Positions 43,776 through 53,255 of a DNA stretch of 64,000 nt are shown one piece after another (within the stretch, counting starts at the first letter, position 1; every line of letters begins with the position of its first letter). This stretch comes from Hyphomicrobiales bacterium. Lineage in GTDB: Bacteria > Pseudomonadota > Alphaproteobacteria > Rhizobiales > Rhizobiaceae. The translations under genes were made by a program, and so were the position numbers. The DNA lies in NCBI GenBank assembly GCA_900467185.1, contig UBPA01000003.1, forward strand, positions 248,001 through 312,000. Reading direction: 5' to 3'. The notes under the pieces were generated by a model. The model worked only from the letters and a program-made list of their open reading frames with translations, had not been told where the DNA came from and made no database searches.

Positions 43776-43964
43776 ATGAAGCGTTTCAAGACGATTGCAG
43801 GTGTGCTCTGTCTGCTGGTGGGCCTGATCTGGACGCTGCAGGGCGCCAATCTGATGGGCGGAAGCTTCATGACCGGGCAGACGCACTGGCTCGTCATCGG
43901 CCTTGTTGTCGCCGTCATTGGCGTGGTGCTTCTGGCGAGCGGGCGGCGGGGCCGCACGCTGTAA
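43776..43964 (+). CDS. 62-residue membrane protein
   Basis: Two hydrophobic helices are visible, TIAGVLCLLVGLIWTLQGA (residues 6-24) and HWLVIGLVVAVIGVVLLAS (about 37-55), separated by a short loop and followed by a basic tail GRRGRTL. I do not know a function; small proteins of this pattern occur widely in rhizobia. GGAGGAGAAG precedes the ATG. Its stop is only 3 bp from the end of the opposing tag gene. Confidence 0.7.
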   Translation: MKRFKTIAGVLCLLVGLIWTLQGANLMGGSFMTGQTHWLVIGLVVAVIGVVLLASGRRGRTL

Positions 43965-43967
43965 CGG

Positions 43968-44609
43968 TTACGGCCGAACGAAGGTGGCGCGCAGGTCCTC
44001 GACCGGCTGCCGGCAAACGCAGCCCTCGATATGGTCGTTGACGAGGCCCATGGCCTGCATGAAGGCATAGACCGTTGTCGGGCCGACGAAGGTCCAGCCG
44101 CGCTTCTTCAAGTCCTTGGAGATCCGCACGGAGACGGGCGTCGTCGGATTGGCGGCGATGGCCGCGAAGGTGACGGGGTCCGGCCGCTCGTGCAGGGCCG
44201 GTTCAAAGCTCCAGAAATAGCGGGCGAGCGAGCCGAACTCGGCGCGGAGATCCTGCGCGCGCCGCGCTTTGTTGATGGTCGAGACGATCTTGCCGCGATG
44301 CCGCACGATGCCGGCGTCGGCGACGCAGCGGGCGATATCCTCCTCGCCGAAGGCCGCGACGGCATCGATGTCGAAGCCGGCAAAGGCGGCACGGAAGGCC
44401 TCGCGCTTCCGGAGGATCGTCAGCCAGGAAAGACCGGACTGGAAGCCCTCGAGGCAGATCTTTTCGAACAGCCTGATGTCGTCGGTGACGGGGCGGCCCC
44501 ACTCCTCGTCGTGGTAGCGCAGGTAATCCGGCAATTGGCCCGGCCAGAAGCAGCGGGTCAGACCGTCCGTGCCGGTGATCAGGCCCTTGGGTGCCTCGGT
44601 CTCGCTCAT
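43968..44609 (-). CDS. tag: DNA-3-methyladenine glycosylase I
   Basis: The 213-residue base-excision-repair enzyme removes 3-methyladenine from DNA. RCFWPGQLPDYLRYHDEEWG near residue 19 and NDHIEGCVCR near 191 supply the Cys/His zinc ligands of the Tag family. LFEKICLEGFQSGLSWLTIL near 47 carries the active-site Trp/Glu region and FVGPTTVYAFMQAMGLVNDH near 175 is a conserved block. It is convergent with the small membrane protein gene. Confidence 0.94.
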   Translation of the reverse strand: MSETEAPKGLITGTDGLTRCFWPGQLPDYLRYHDEEWGRPVTDDIRLFEKICLEGFQSGLSWLTILRKREAFRAAFAGFDIDAVAAFGEEDIARCVADAGIVRHRGKIVSTINKARRAQDLRAEFGSLARYFWSFEPALHERPDPVTFAAIAANPTTPVSVRISKDLKKRGWTFVGPTTVYAFMQAMGLVNDHIEGCVCRQPVEDLRATFVRP

Positions 44610-44826
44610 CGCATTCGCCCTCCCGACATCACAGACTTCGACGTTTCATGCTTCGTCAACCATTTCTCGAAAGCACGCAATAACCCTACCGAACACTTTC
44701 ACGGTCCGTCCACCCGTTCCGCGACGCTCGTTTACGCTTCCTATTCCGCTGCGGTGTCAGGCTTCCACGATACGCCGGATGAACCGGCTGAGCCACCGCC
44801 GCCGCCAGATCGAGAACGAGCCCGTC

Positions 44827-45633
44827 ATGAAGACATTGTTGATCCTCACCACCCTCCTGTCCGTCACGCTGACCGATATCGGGTCCGGATACGCTGAGGC
44901 CGCCGAGCGCTACGGCAACCGCCCGCCGGTGATCGTCAGCCCGGATCTGACCGCGCCCTGGCTGATGCAGCTCGGCGCCGGCAATGCGCGCGTGGACCAG
45001 AGGGCCGTGCGCCGGCAGCGGACCGCGATCGACCAGCCCCGCATCGTCTACCGCGAGCGGCCGGCAGCCTATGCTCCGCGCCAACAGGTGATCTACCAGC
45101 GGCCTGCCCTGCAGCGGGCGGCACCGCTGGTGCGCTCGGCCGGCATGGTGGCGCCGCAGCGTCCCGTGCGGCCGATCGATCCGCAGTTCCTGCCGCAGAT
45201 GGTGGCTTACGAGACCCGCGAGCGGCCCGGCACGATCGTCATCGATACCAACAGCCGCTTCCTCTATCTCGTCACCGGCAATGGCGAAGCCCGGCGCTAT
45301 GGCGTCGGCGTGGGCAAGCCGGGCTTCGAATGGGCCGGCGCCCACAAGGTGACGCGCAAGGCGGAATGGCCGACCTGGCGGCCGCCCTCCGAAATGATCG
45401 CCCGCGAGGCCGCCAAGGGGCATTATCTTCCCGCCAGCATGGAGGGCGGCCCCGCCAACCCGCTCGGCGCGCGCGCCATGTATCTCGGCTCCACGCTCTA
45501 CCGCATCCACGGCACCAATGCGCCCTGGACGATCGGCTATGCCGTCTCCTCCGGCTGCATCCGCATGCGCAACGAGGACGTGACGGACCTCTACGAACGG
45601 GTGAACGTGGGCACGCGCGTCATCGTGATGTAA
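44827..45633 (+). CDS. L,D-transpeptidase (YkuD), second in window
   Basis: The 268-residue exported protein has a signal peptide (KTLLILTTLLSVTLTD, about residues 2-17, cut near YAEAA), a proline/arginine/glutamine-rich linker (about 50-125, with YRERPAAYAPRQQVIYQRPA) and a YkuD domain. The catalytic motif is IHGTNAPWTIGYAVSSGCIR near residues 222-241, with the active Cys in SSGCIRM. GTIVIDTNSRFLYLV near 135 starts the domain. It shares its catalytic domain closely with the next gene, and both probably arose by duplication. An ATG at 44779 would add 16 residues; the ATG at 44827 puts the signal peptide at the N-terminus. Confidence 0.9.
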   Translation: MKTLLILTTLLSVTLTDIGSGYAEAAERYGNRPPVIVSPDLTAPWLMQLGAGNARVDQRAVRRQRTAIDQPRIVYRERPAAYAPRQQVIYQRPALQRAAPLVRSAGMVAPQRPVRPIDPQFLPQMVAYETRERPGTIVIDTNSRFLYLVTGNGEARRYGVGVGKPGFEWAGAHKVTRKAEWPTWRPPSEMIAREAAKGHYLPASMEGGPANPLGARAMYLGSTLYRIHGTNAPWTIGYAVSSGCIRMRNEDVTDLYERVNVGTRVIVM

Positions 45634-45857
45634 GCGCGGAGGCCGGCAACTGCGTCGGCCTTTTCTGACGCAGCATCGTGCTTTTTCGGCAACAGCCACG
45701 ACCGAGGTGACGGCGGGGATGGCAACATTCGGCTTATGTTGCGCCCGATGATCTTGCGGGATGCGTGCGATCGAATAGCGTTTCCCCGATGCGTTGCACG
45801 GATACGGTCCGCACGGCCGGACGGCGCAAAACGGGCCTTGCGAGGGAGAGACACGAC

Positions 45858-46556
45858 ATGACGAGGAAACTGGGAACACTGGCCGGCGCGGCGCTGTCGG
45901 CAGCGCTCTTCATCGGCGGCGCCGGCCTGGCATCGGCGACGATGATCGAGCGGCCGGCCGCGACCATCGGGCAGAGCGACGTGACGACCGTTGCCGCCTC
46001 GCAGCGCAAGCCGGCGCGTGAATTCTGGCGCACCAAGGTGCGGCTGCGCACCGACGAGGCGCCGGGCACCATCATCGTCGATACCAACCACAAATATCTC
46101 TACTACGTCGAGGGCAACAACAAGGCGACGCGCTACGGCATCGGCGTCGGGCGCGAGGGTTTTGGCTGGTCGGGCGTGGTCAAGGTGCAGCGCAAGGCCG
46201 AATGGCCCGGCTGGACGCCGCCCGCCGAAATGATCGCGCGCGAGCGCAAGAACGGCCATATTCTGCCGGCCTACATGGAAGGCGGCATCAACAACCCGCT
46301 CGGCGCGCGCGCCCTCTATCTCTACAAGGGCAAGAGCGACAGCGGCTTCCGCATCCACGGCACCAACCAGCCCTGGACCATCGGGCAGAACATGTCGTCC
46401 GGCTGCATCCGCATGATGAACCAGGACGTCGAGCATCTCTACGATCGCGCTTCGATCGGCGCCAAGGTGATCGTGGTCGGCCCCGGCAACAGGCAGGGTG
46501 AGGTCTCATACGACGATCGCGGCATCGATCTGCTACGCACCATCTTCGGCGGCTGA
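45858..46556 (+). CDS. L,D-transpeptidase (YkuD), third in window
   Basis: The 232-residue protein has a signal peptide (GTLAGAALSAALFIGGAGLA, about residues 6-25) and a YkuD domain with GTIIVDTNHKYLYYVEGNNK near residue 70, RKAEWPGWTPPAEMIARE near 112, and the catalytic motif SSGCIRMMNQDVEHLY near 182. It lacks the long linker of its upstream paralogue, from which it is separated by 224 bp. A strong terminator follows. GAGGGAGAG precedes ATG 45858. Confidence 0.92.
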   Translation: MTRKLGTLAGAALSAALFIGGAGLASATMIERPAATIGQSDVTTVAASQRKPAREFWRTKVRLRTDEAPGTIIVDTNHKYLYYVEGNNKATRYGIGVGREGFGWSGVVKVQRKAEWPGWTPPAEMIARERKNGHILPAYMEGGINNPLGARALYLYKGKSDSGFRIHGTNQPWTIGQNMSSGCIRMMNQDVEHLYDRASIGAKVIVVGPGNRQGEVSYDDRGIDLLRTIFGG

Positions 46557-46577
46557 TCGTTTGGGTGTCAACTTTCG

Positions 46578-46612
46578 GGACCGGTCGGCTTGATGCCGGC
46601 CGGTCCTTTTTT
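46578..46612 (+). terminator. intrinsic terminator after the L,D-transpeptidase
   Basis: GGACCGGTCGGC and GCCGGCCGGTCC pair over 12 positions with one G-T wobble around a 5-nt loop, followed directly by TTTTTT (46607-46612). It is the clearest intrinsic terminator in the window. Confidence 0.95.
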
Positions 46613-46685
46613 CGTCTCTTGTTTTGTCGCATGATCCGACGCCGAAGCGATCTCGCTTCGGCTGGACATGCTGTGGGGGAAGCGC

Positions 46686-47471
46686 ATGGCGAACGAGCCT
46701 GTCGAAATGTTCTCCGCCATCCCTCACAGCCGGGCTGCCGACGAAATCGTGCAGCGGATCGAGACGCTCATTCTCGACGGCGTGCTGCGCGACGGCGACC
46801 GTCTGCCGGGAGAGCGCGACCTTGCCGCCCGTTTCGACGTGTCGCGACCGATCCTGCGGGAGGCGCTGAAGGAACTGGAGGCGCGCGGATTGCTCGTCAG
46901 CCGGCACGGCGGCGGGACCTTCGTCGCGGATATCATCGGCGAGATCTTTTCCGAGCCCATGCGCGCCCTGATCGTTCGCCACGAAAAGGCGGCCCGGGAC
47001 TATCTGGATTATCGCCGCGAGATCGAGGGCCTGACGGCCGAGCGGGCCGCGCGCCATGCGACGCCTGCCGATCGCGAGAGCCTGACACGGATCGTGGCGC
47101 GGATGCGGGCCGCGCGGGACGCGGACGACCGCGACGGCGGCTTGCGCGCCGATATCGATTTTCACATGACGGTGGGCGAAAGCGCGCACAACATCATCCT
47201 GCTGCACACGCTGCGCTCCTGCTACCGGCTGCTCGAACAGGACATTTTCTTCAGTCGCACCACGGTTTTCTCGGCACCGGGGGCAGCCGACCGGCTGCTG
47301 GAGCAGCACGAGGCCATCCATGCGGCGATCCTCGCCGCCGATGCCGGTGCCGCGCGTCGCGCCGCCGAGACCCATATCGATTTCGTGATCGGCGCGAGCC
47401 TCGATGCCCATCGGGCGGAGGACCGCGCCCGCATTGCGCGCCTGCGCCTGCAGGAACGTCGTCCGGATTGA
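46686..47471 (+). CDS. GntR-family regulator, FadR/PdhR subfamily
   Basis: The 261-residue regulator has a GntR winged helix (residues about 17-80, GERDLAARFDVSRPILREAL and the wing GGGTFVAD) and an all-helical FCD effector domain with the expected metal ligands in DIDFHMTVGESAHN near 156 and THIDFVIGAS near 228. Such regulators respond to small organic acids. The neighbouring genes give no hint of the target. I chose the ATG at 46686, which has GGGGGAAG upstream; 46668 would add six residues. Confidence 0.88.
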   Translation: MANEPVEMFSAIPHSRAADEIVQRIETLILDGVLRDGDRLPGERDLAARFDVSRPILREALKELEARGLLVSRHGGGTFVADIIGEIFSEPMRALIVRHEKAARDYLDYRREIEGLTAERAARHATPADRESLTRIVARMRAARDADDRDGGLRADIDFHMTVGESAHNIILLHTLRSCYRLLEQDIFFSRTTVFSAPGAADRLLEQHEAIHAAILAADAGAARRAAETHIDFVIGASLDAHRAEDRARIARLRLQERRPD

Positions 47472-47767
47472 AATGCGCCATGGGATGTCGCATCCGCGAT
47501 AGGCGATGGCGGTGCACGACTATGTCTGCGCGAGATTGCAGGCATAGTAAGAATCACCCACTTGCCATAGATTTCTATGGACTGTGACAGCGTCCGCGTC
47601 CATTCGAATATTCATTTTTTCGGATATGGCCAGAGCCGTATCGTTTTTTATTAAAAATATGGATCGACCTCCCCTCGTTGGAGTTAGACCGGGCATGACC
47701 ACCGCCGCTTGCGGCAAACACGACTATTCTCCCCGGACGCTGATTCCGTTGAAAGGGCCTGACGTCA
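47472..47767. other. AT-rich intergenic region before the Nudix gene
   Basis: It includes T-rich and A-rich runs (ATTTTTTCGGATATGG and TTTTTTATTAAAAATATGG) that make it much lower in GC than its surroundings. No convincing gene is visible; it probably contains the promoter of the Nudix-phosphate transporter genes. Confidence 0.4.
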
Positions 47768-48277
47768 TTGACCATCCTCGATAGCATCGTTTCCGAAGTC
47801 CGCCTGATGTTCCGCCGTCCCGAGCGCATGCAGTTCGCTGCCCTGTGCTATCGGTTCCGGAAGAAAAGTGCCGTGCCGGAAATGCTGCTGATCACCAGCC
47901 GCGACACCGGGCGCTGGGTGATTCCGAAGGGATGGCCGATGGAAGGCAAGGCCTCGCACGAGGTCGCAGCCCGCGAAGCCTGGGAAGAGGCCGGCGTCAA
48001 GGGCGAGCCGTCCTCCGATTCGATCGGCAGCTTCATCTATGAAAAGGGCATGAGCAAAGGCCTGAAGATCACCTGCCGGGTTCACGTCTATCCGGTCGTG
48101 GTGTTCGACATGGCCAAGCGCTTTCCCGAGAAGGGCTCGCGCACGCTGGAATGGGTGACCTTCACGGAGGCGGCTGGCCGCGTTGCGGAACCGGGCCTGC
48201 GCAAGCTGATCCTCGATTTCCAGACCCAGCTTCTCGCCACCATGCAGCCGGACGAGCCCCGCAGCGCCGCGCAATAG
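47768..48277 (+). CDS. Nudix hydrolase (diphosphoinositol/dinucleoside polyphosphate type)
   Basis: The 169-residue protein has the Nudix box GWPMEGKASHEVAAREAWEE (residues about 57-76) continued by AGVKGE, matching Gx5Ex7REUxEExGU. VIPKGWPMEGK is characteristic of the Nudix proteins similar to diphosphoinositol polyphosphate hydrolases. The start appears to be TTG at 47768; the alternative is an ATG at codon 14 (about 47807), which would remove a conserved-looking N-terminus. It lies 281 bp upstream of the phosphate transporter gene in the same direction. Confidence 0.85.
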   Translation: MTILDSIVSEVRLMFRRPERMQFAALCYRFRKKSAVPEMLLITSRDTGRWVIPKGWPMEGKASHEVAAREAWEEAGVKGEPSSDSIGSFIYEKGMSKGLKITCRVHVYPVVVFDMAKRFPEKGSRTLEWVTFTEAAGRVAEPGLRKLILDFQTQLLATMQPDEPRSAAQ

Positions 48278-48558
48278 CGGAACGCTCATCCCACGCGAAA
48301 CTCCCGGCACGATCCATCGGCCTGCTTTTGGCCGCTTTCGGGCGGCATGCAGCGGATCACGAGACTGTCAGGGACATGGCGTAGCGTGGAACCCGAGGGA
48401 AGCGCGCCGCGGGACAGGCGCGAGGTTTGCCTTGGCAAGCGTCGTGCGAGATTTTCCCTGTAAGACAACGACACGATATTGACGGCGCCTGCCCTGCCGC
48501 GTGACGTAACCATCACGCGGGGCTTACGCGGCAGCGCGCCGGTGCGACGAGGAACGAC

Positions 48559-50064
48559 ATGGGGAAGACGACACCCGCTCTTGAAAAATCAACGCTCGAC
48601 AAGGACCTCGACAAGCTGACGCTGAACGAGGAAGCGTCGCATTTCGTCCTGAAAGGCTCCGTCGGCCTCGGGCTCGGCTTCATCTTTCTCGTCTTCGTCA
48701 TGATCATCGCGGCGAGCGCCGTGTCCGCGGAACCCGGGGCGATCATCGTCGTGGCGGCCGCGGCGATCGCCGGCTACATGGCCATGAACATCGGCGCCAA
48801 CGACGTCACCAACAATGTCGGCGCGGCCGTCGGCGCGCGGGCGATGACGATGACCGGCGCGCTCGTGATCGCCGCGATCTTCGAGATCGCCGGCGCCCTG
48901 TTTGCCGGCGGTCGGGTCGCCTCCACCATCGAGGGCGGGCTCGTCGATGCCGCGGCCTTCACGGACAGTCCGACGCTGGTCTGGGTGATGATGGCCGCGC
49001 TGATCTCGGCGGCCGTCTGGATCAACATCGCCACCTGGTGCAGCGCGCCGATTTCCACCACGCATGCCATCGTCGGCAGCATTCTGGGCGGCGGCATCGC
49101 GGCCGTCGGCCTGTCGTCGGTCGAATGGCTGTCGCTCGGCGGCATCACGCTCAGCTGGATGCTGTCGCCATTCATCGGCGGCGGGGTGGCGGCGGGCCTC
49201 CTTTTCTTCATCAAGACGTTCATCATCTACCGGGAGGACAAGATCTCCGCGGCGGTGTTCTGGATTCCGATCCTGCTGGCCGTGATGGGCGGCACCTTCA
49301 CCGCCTATTTCGCGCTGATCGGTCTGGAGCGGGTTTACGAGATCGCGCTCGGCGAAGGGCTGGGGATAGGTCTTGTCGTCGGACTGCTGATCTATCTCGC
49401 CTCGCGTCGCTCCGTGGCGCGCCAGGCGGTGGGGCTCGAGAACCGCAACCAGTCGCTGCGGCCGCTGTTCCACCTGCCGCTCGTCGTGTCGGCTGCGCTC
49501 CTCTCCTTCGCGCACGGCTCGAACGATGTCTCCAACGCCGTCGGGCCGCTCTCGGCCATCGTCGCCAATGTCGGCACCATGGTGCCGGCCGAAACCGCGG
49601 ACGTCGCCTTCTGGGTGCTGCTGATCGGCGCGCTCGGCATCTCCGCCGGGCTGCTGCTCTACGGGCCGAAGCTCATCCGCGTGGTGGGCGAGGAGATCAC
49701 CAAGCTCAATCCGGTGCGCGCCTTCTGCGTCGCGCTCGCCACTGCCATCACGGTCATCTTCGCCTCCACCTTCGGCCTGCCGGTCAGCACGACGCATATC
49801 GCCGTCGGCGCGGTGTTCGGCATCGGCTTTTTCCGCGAATGGTACACGCGCAACTCCAAGCTGCGGCTGGAATATGTGCGGCGCAAGACCGGCCAGTCCG
49901 AGTTCCAGCTGCGAGCCGAGCATGGCGCGGACGAGACGCGGCGGCGGCAACTGGTGCGGCGGTCGCATTTCATGACCATCGTCGGCGCCTGGGTCATCAC
50001 CGTTCCGGCCTCCGCGCTGCTCTCCGCCCTTCTCTACGTTCTCCTCGCCGCCATTTTTCTGTAG
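48559..50064 (+). CDS. Pit-family inorganic phosphate transporter
   Basis: The 501-residue inner-membrane protein belongs to the low-affinity PiT transporters. The two family signatures GANDVTNNVGAAVGARAMT near residue 78 and AHGSNDVSNAVGPLSAIVAN near 315 are intact, and PVSTTHIAVGAVFGIGF near 408 matches the conserved repeat. About ten to twelve membrane helices are visible. In the 281 bp upstream there is an 8-bp hairpin CCGCGTGA/TCACGCGG (48497-48520). The C-terminal region carries a charged cytoplasmic loop. GAGGA precedes the ATG. The rsmE gene follows after 9 bp. Confidence 0.92.
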   Translation: MGKTTPALEKSTLDKDLDKLTLNEEASHFVLKGSVGLGLGFIFLVFVMIIAASAVSAEPGAIIVVAAAAIAGYMAMNIGANDVTNNVGAAVGARAMTMTGALVIAAIFEIAGALFAGGRVASTIEGGLVDAAAFTDSPTLVWVMMAALISAAVWINIATWCSAPISTTHAIVGSILGGGIAAVGLSSVEWLSLGGITLSWMLSPFIGGGVAAGLLFFIKTFIIYREDKISAAVFWIPILLAVMGGTFTAYFALIGLERVYEIALGEGLGIGLVVGLLIYLASRRSVARQAVGLENRNQSLRPLFHLPLVVSAALLSFAHGSNDVSNAVGPLSAIVANVGTMVPAETADVAFWVLLIGALGISAGLLLYGPKLIRVVGEEITKLNPVRAFCVALATAITVIFASTFGLPVSTTHIAVGAVFGIGFFREWYTRNSKLRLEYVRRKTGQSEFQLRAEHGADETRRRQLVRRSHFMTIVGAWVITVPASALLSALLYVLLAAIFL

Positions 50065-50073
50065 AAGCGCATC

Positions 50074-50811
50074 ATGAGAGCCAATTTCCGCATGCAGCGC
50101 CTGTTCGTCGAGCCGGATCTCGTTTCGGGGATCGCGGTCGAGACGACGAAGGACCAGTTCAACTATCTCGCCAATGTGCTGCGCATGGAGGACGGCCGCG
50201 ACCTCCTCCTCTTCAACGGGCGCGACGGCGAGTGGCGGGCGGACGTTTCCATGCCCAGCCGCAAGCGCATGGCGCTGATCCCGCGGGAGCAGACGCGGCC
50301 GCAGTCGCCCCTGCCCGATCTCCACTATCTCTTCGCCCCACTGAAGGTGGGACGGCTCGACTATCTCGTGCAGAAGGCGGTCGAGATGGGCGCGGGGCTC
50401 CTGCAGCCCGTGATGACGCAGCATGTGCAGGGGCGCATCACCAGCCTGGAGCGGCTGCAGGCCAATGTCATCGAGGCCGCCGAGCAATGCGGCGTGCTGG
50501 CGGTGCCGCAGGTGCGCGCGCCGGTGCGGCTGGAGGCGCTGCTGGAAACATGGCCGCGCGACCGTCGCATCCTCTTCTGCGACGAGGGCGATGCCGGCGA
50601 CAATCCGGTGCCGGTGCTGCGCGGACTGACGGACGAGCGGTTCGCGCTGCTCGTCGGTCCGGAAGGCGGGTTTTCCGAGGCGGAGCGGAGCATCTTGCGC
50701 GGGCTCGACTTCGTGACCGCGATCCCGCTCGGGCCGCGGATCCTGCGGGCCGACACGGCGGCCGTCGCCGCCATGGGGATCATTCAGGCCACGCTCGGCG
50801 ACTGGCGCTGA
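50074..50811 (+). CDS. rsmE: 16S rRNA (uracil-1498-N3)-methyltransferase RsmE
   Basis: The 245-residue SPOUT methyltransferase modifies U1498 of 16S r[12 protein letters not shown] at the N-terminus, [20 protein letters not shown] near residue 78, the [17 protein letters not shown] segment near 97, and the C-terminal knot [14 protein letters not shown] and [14 protein letters not shown] are family landmarks. It is 9 bp downstream of the phosphate transporter gene and probably on the same transcript. The next gene, gshA, follows after 138 bp. Confidence 0.93.
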   Translation: MRANFRMQRLFVEPDLVSGIAVETTKDQFNYLANVLRMEDGRDLLLFNGRDGEWRADVSMPSRKRMALIPREQTRPQSPLPDLHYLFAPLKVGRLDYLVQKAVEMGAGLLQPVMTQHVQGRITSLERLQANVIEAAEQCGVLAVPQVRAPVRLEALLETWPRDRRILFCDEGDAGDNPVPVLRGLTDERFALLVGPEGGFSEAERSILRGLDFVTAIPLGPRILRADTAAVAAMGIIQATLGDWR

Positions 50812-50949
50812 AACGCCACAGGGATGGCTTGATTTTGGAACCGAGGTTGAAATATTTTTGCTTGCACCGCATCTGAAAGCGGTTCAATCAGCCCTTCACA
50901 GCTGCTCTCATGCCCTGCTCTCCGGCCGGGTTTCTCCGTTACCGAGACG

Positions 50950-52329
50950 ATGCCCATGGCCCGCGATACCACCGACCAGACCCCGGTGACCTCCGTTTCC
51001 GAGTTGACCGAATATCTGGCAGGCGGCAACAAGCCGAAAGAGGCTTTCCGCATCGGCACCGAGCACGAGAAATTCGTGTTCTACACCGCCGACAACAGCC
51101 CCGTGCCCTATGCCGGCGATGCCGGCATCCTGACGCTTCTGGAAGGCATGCAGCAGAAAACCGGCTGGGAACCGATCATCGATGCCGGGCACCTGATCGG
51201 CCTCGTGGAGCCGAGCGGCCGCGGCGCGATCTCGCTGGAGCCGGGCGGGCAGTTCGAGCTGTCGGGCGCACCGGTCGAGACGCTGCACGAGACGTGCAAG
51301 GAATCCAACACGCATCTGGCCGTGCTGCGCGATATCGCCGAGCCGCTCGGCATTCGCTTCCTGGGCATCGGCGGCAGCCCGACATGGACGCTGGCCGAAA
51401 CGCCGCGCATGCCGAAGTCGCGCTACGACATCATGACCCGCTACATGCCGAAGGTCGGCACACAGGGGCTCGACATGATGTACCGGACCTGCACGATCCA
51501 GGTGAATCTCGATTTCTCGTCGGAAGCCGACATGGCCGCCAAGATGCAGGTGTCGCTGAAGCTGCAGCCGCTGGCGACCGCCCTGTTCGCCAGCTCGCCC
51601 TTCACCGAGGGCAAGCCGAACGGGCTGCAATCCTGGCGCGGCGAGATCTGGCGGGATACCGACAACCAGCGCGCCGGCGTGCTGCCCGCGGCCCTGACCG
51701 GACATTTCCGCTTCGAGGAATATGTCGAATGGGCGCTGGATGCGCCGATGTATTTCGTGGTGCGCGACGGGCGCTATCACGACTGTACCCATGTGACCTT
51801 CCGCCAGTTCATGGCCGGCGCGCTGAAGGGCGAGCTTGCCGACTGGGAGCCCAATATGGGCGACTGGACGAACCACCTCTCGACGCTGTTTCCAGATGTG
51901 CGGCTGAAACGGTTCCTCGAAATGCGCGGCGCAGATGGCGGCCCCTGGCGGCGCATCTGTGCCCTGCCCGCCTTCTGGGTCGGCCTGCTCTATGACGATG
52001 CCGCCCTTGCGAGCGCTGCCGAACTGGTGAAGGACTGGACCTACGCGGACGTGATCGCACTGCGCGATGCCGTGCCCGCGCAAGGGCTCGATGCGACGGT
52101 GCGGGGCCGCAAGCTCGGCGACATCGCCCGCGACGTGCTCTCGGTGTCGCGCGCCGGCTTGAAGGCGCGCAACCGGCTGAACGGCGAAGGCGTGGACGAA
52201 ACCCATTTCCTCGCACCGCTCGACGAGGTCGTCGCCCGCGGCACCACGCTCGCGCAGGAAATGCTGTCGCTCTACAAGGGCCGCTGGAACGGCTCGGTCG
52301 AACCGGTGTTCAAGGATTACGCCTACTGA
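50950..52329 (+). CDS. gshA: glutamate-cysteine ligase (plant/proteobacterial GCS2 type)
   Basis: The 459-residue enzyme makes gamma-glutamylcysteine, the first step of glutathione synthesis. FRIGTEHEKFVFY near residue 34, GRGAISLEPGGQFELSGAP near 95, GIGGSPTWTLAETPRMPKSR near 137 and the TIQVNLDFSSEADMAAKMQV block near 178 identify the alphaproteobacterial/plant type. The C-terminus FKDYAY is conserved. The start is ATG 50950 or two codons later. A LysR regulator gene 1.6 kb downstream resembles LsrB, which is known to affect glutathione synthesis in Sinorhizobium. Confidence 0.94.
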   Translation: MPMARDTTDQTPVTSVSELTEYLAGGNKPKEAFRIGTEHEKFVFYTADNSPVPYAGDAGILTLLEGMQQKTGWEPIIDAGHLIGLVEPSGRGAISLEPGGQFELSGAPVETLHETCKESNTHLAVLRDIAEPLGIRFLGIGGSPTWTLAETPRMPKSRYDIMTRYMPKVGTQGLDMMYRTCTIQVNLDFSSEADMAAKMQVSLKLQPLATALFASSPFTEGKPNGLQSWRGEIWRDTDNQRAGVLPAALTGHFRFEEYVEWALDAPMYFVVRDGRYHDCTHVTFRQFMAGALKGELADWEPNMGDWTNHLSTLFPDVRLKRFLEMRGADGGPWRRICALPAFWVGLLYDDAALASAAELVKDWTYADVIALRDAVPAQGLDATVRGRKLGDIARDVLSVSRAGLKARNRLNGEGVDETHFLAPLDEVVARGTTLAQEMLSLYKGRWNGSVEPVFKDYAY

Positions 52330-52427
52330 GCCGGGTATCGGCGCCCCTCGCCTTAGAAAGCAATTTCCTAACGTCTTTTTCCCGTTATAGTGCAGCCTGA
52401 CGCGCTGCCTGCAACAAGGATGAGACG

Positions 52428-53255
52428 ATGATCCCCCTATTCGACATGATGATGCAGGCACAGAACGGGCGTGCCATGGATGTCATGGCGCAGCAGTTCG
52501 GGCTGGCGCAGGAGCAGATGGCCAAGGCGACGGCGGCGCTGATGCCGGCGTTCTCCGCCGGGCTGAAGACCAATGCCGCCAACCCTTACGACTTCGGCAC
52601 GTTTCTCGCCTCCATGAGCAGCGGCGGCTACGCCAAATATTTCGAGGACATGACCAAGGCCTTCACGCCCCAGGGACTGGCCGACGGGCAGGCGGCGCTC
52701 GGGCAGATCTTTGGCTCCAAGGACATGTCGGGGGCGGTGGCGGCACAGGCCGCGCAGCTGACCGGGATCGGGCAGGACATCTACCGGCAGATGCTGCCGG
52801 TGGTGGCGAGCGCCATCATGGGCGGGCTGTTCAAGCAGGCGACCGGGCAGATGGGCGCGCCGCCCTCCTTCGGCGACAACCCGTTCGGGCCGGCGATGCA
52901 GACGTGGCTGGAGACGATCGGCCTTGCCCGCAAGAAGGAGCCGCCGGCCATGCCGAACCCCTTCGACAACCCGTTCACGCAGGCGATGCAGGCCTTCTTC
53001 ACTCCGCCGAAGACACCGGAAAAGCCGCAGGCGGCACCGGACATGTTCGCCGGAAACCCGTTCATGAAGGCCTTTCAGGACATGATGAGCATGGCATCTC
53101 CGCAAGGCCAGGCAAAGCCCGCCGAGGCCCCGCCGGCGCCGAAGGCGCCGGTCGTCGATATGTTCAACACCATGTTCGACAGCGGCATCGAGGCGCAGAA
53201 GGAATATCAGAAGGCGATCGACGGGCTTTTCAAGCCGTTCCAGCCCAAAAGCTGA
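52428..53255 (+). CDS. DUF937-type protein with repeated NPF motifs
   Basis: The 275-residue protein has an N-terminal helical domain similar to DUF937 (QQFGLAQEQMAKATAALMPA near residue 22, AFSAGLKTNAANPYDFGTFL near 41). The C-terminal half is low complexity with a recurring motif: DNPFGPAMQTWLE near 149, NPFDNPFTQAMQAFF near 182 and GNPFMKAFQDMMSM near 210, joined by proline/alanine/lysine linkers. The repeats look like short amphipathic helices capped by NPF. No signal or membrane helix is seen. Function unknown. AAGGA precedes ATG 52428. Its stop codon falls inside a 14-bp tandem duplication. Confidence 0.75.
   Translation: MIPLFDMMMQAQNGRAMDVMAQQFGLAQEQMAKATAALMPAFSAGLKTNAANPYDFGTFLASMSSGGYAKYFEDMTKAFTPQGLADGQAALGQIFGSKDMSGAVAAQAAQLTGIGQDIYRQMLPVVASAIMGGLFKQATGQMGAPPSFGDNPFGPAMQTWLETIGLARKKEPPAMPNPFDNPFTQAMQAFFTPPKTPEKPQAAPDMFAGNPFMKAFQDMMSMASPQGQAKPAEAPPAPKAPVVDMFNTMFDSGIEAQKEYQKAIDGLFKPFQPKS

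Noticed and set aside
48278-48558. Possible PhoB box (CTGTCA-type half-site near 48365) upstream of the phosphate transporter
   Set aside because: Only one half-site is recognisable and its partner is poor, so it was not called.
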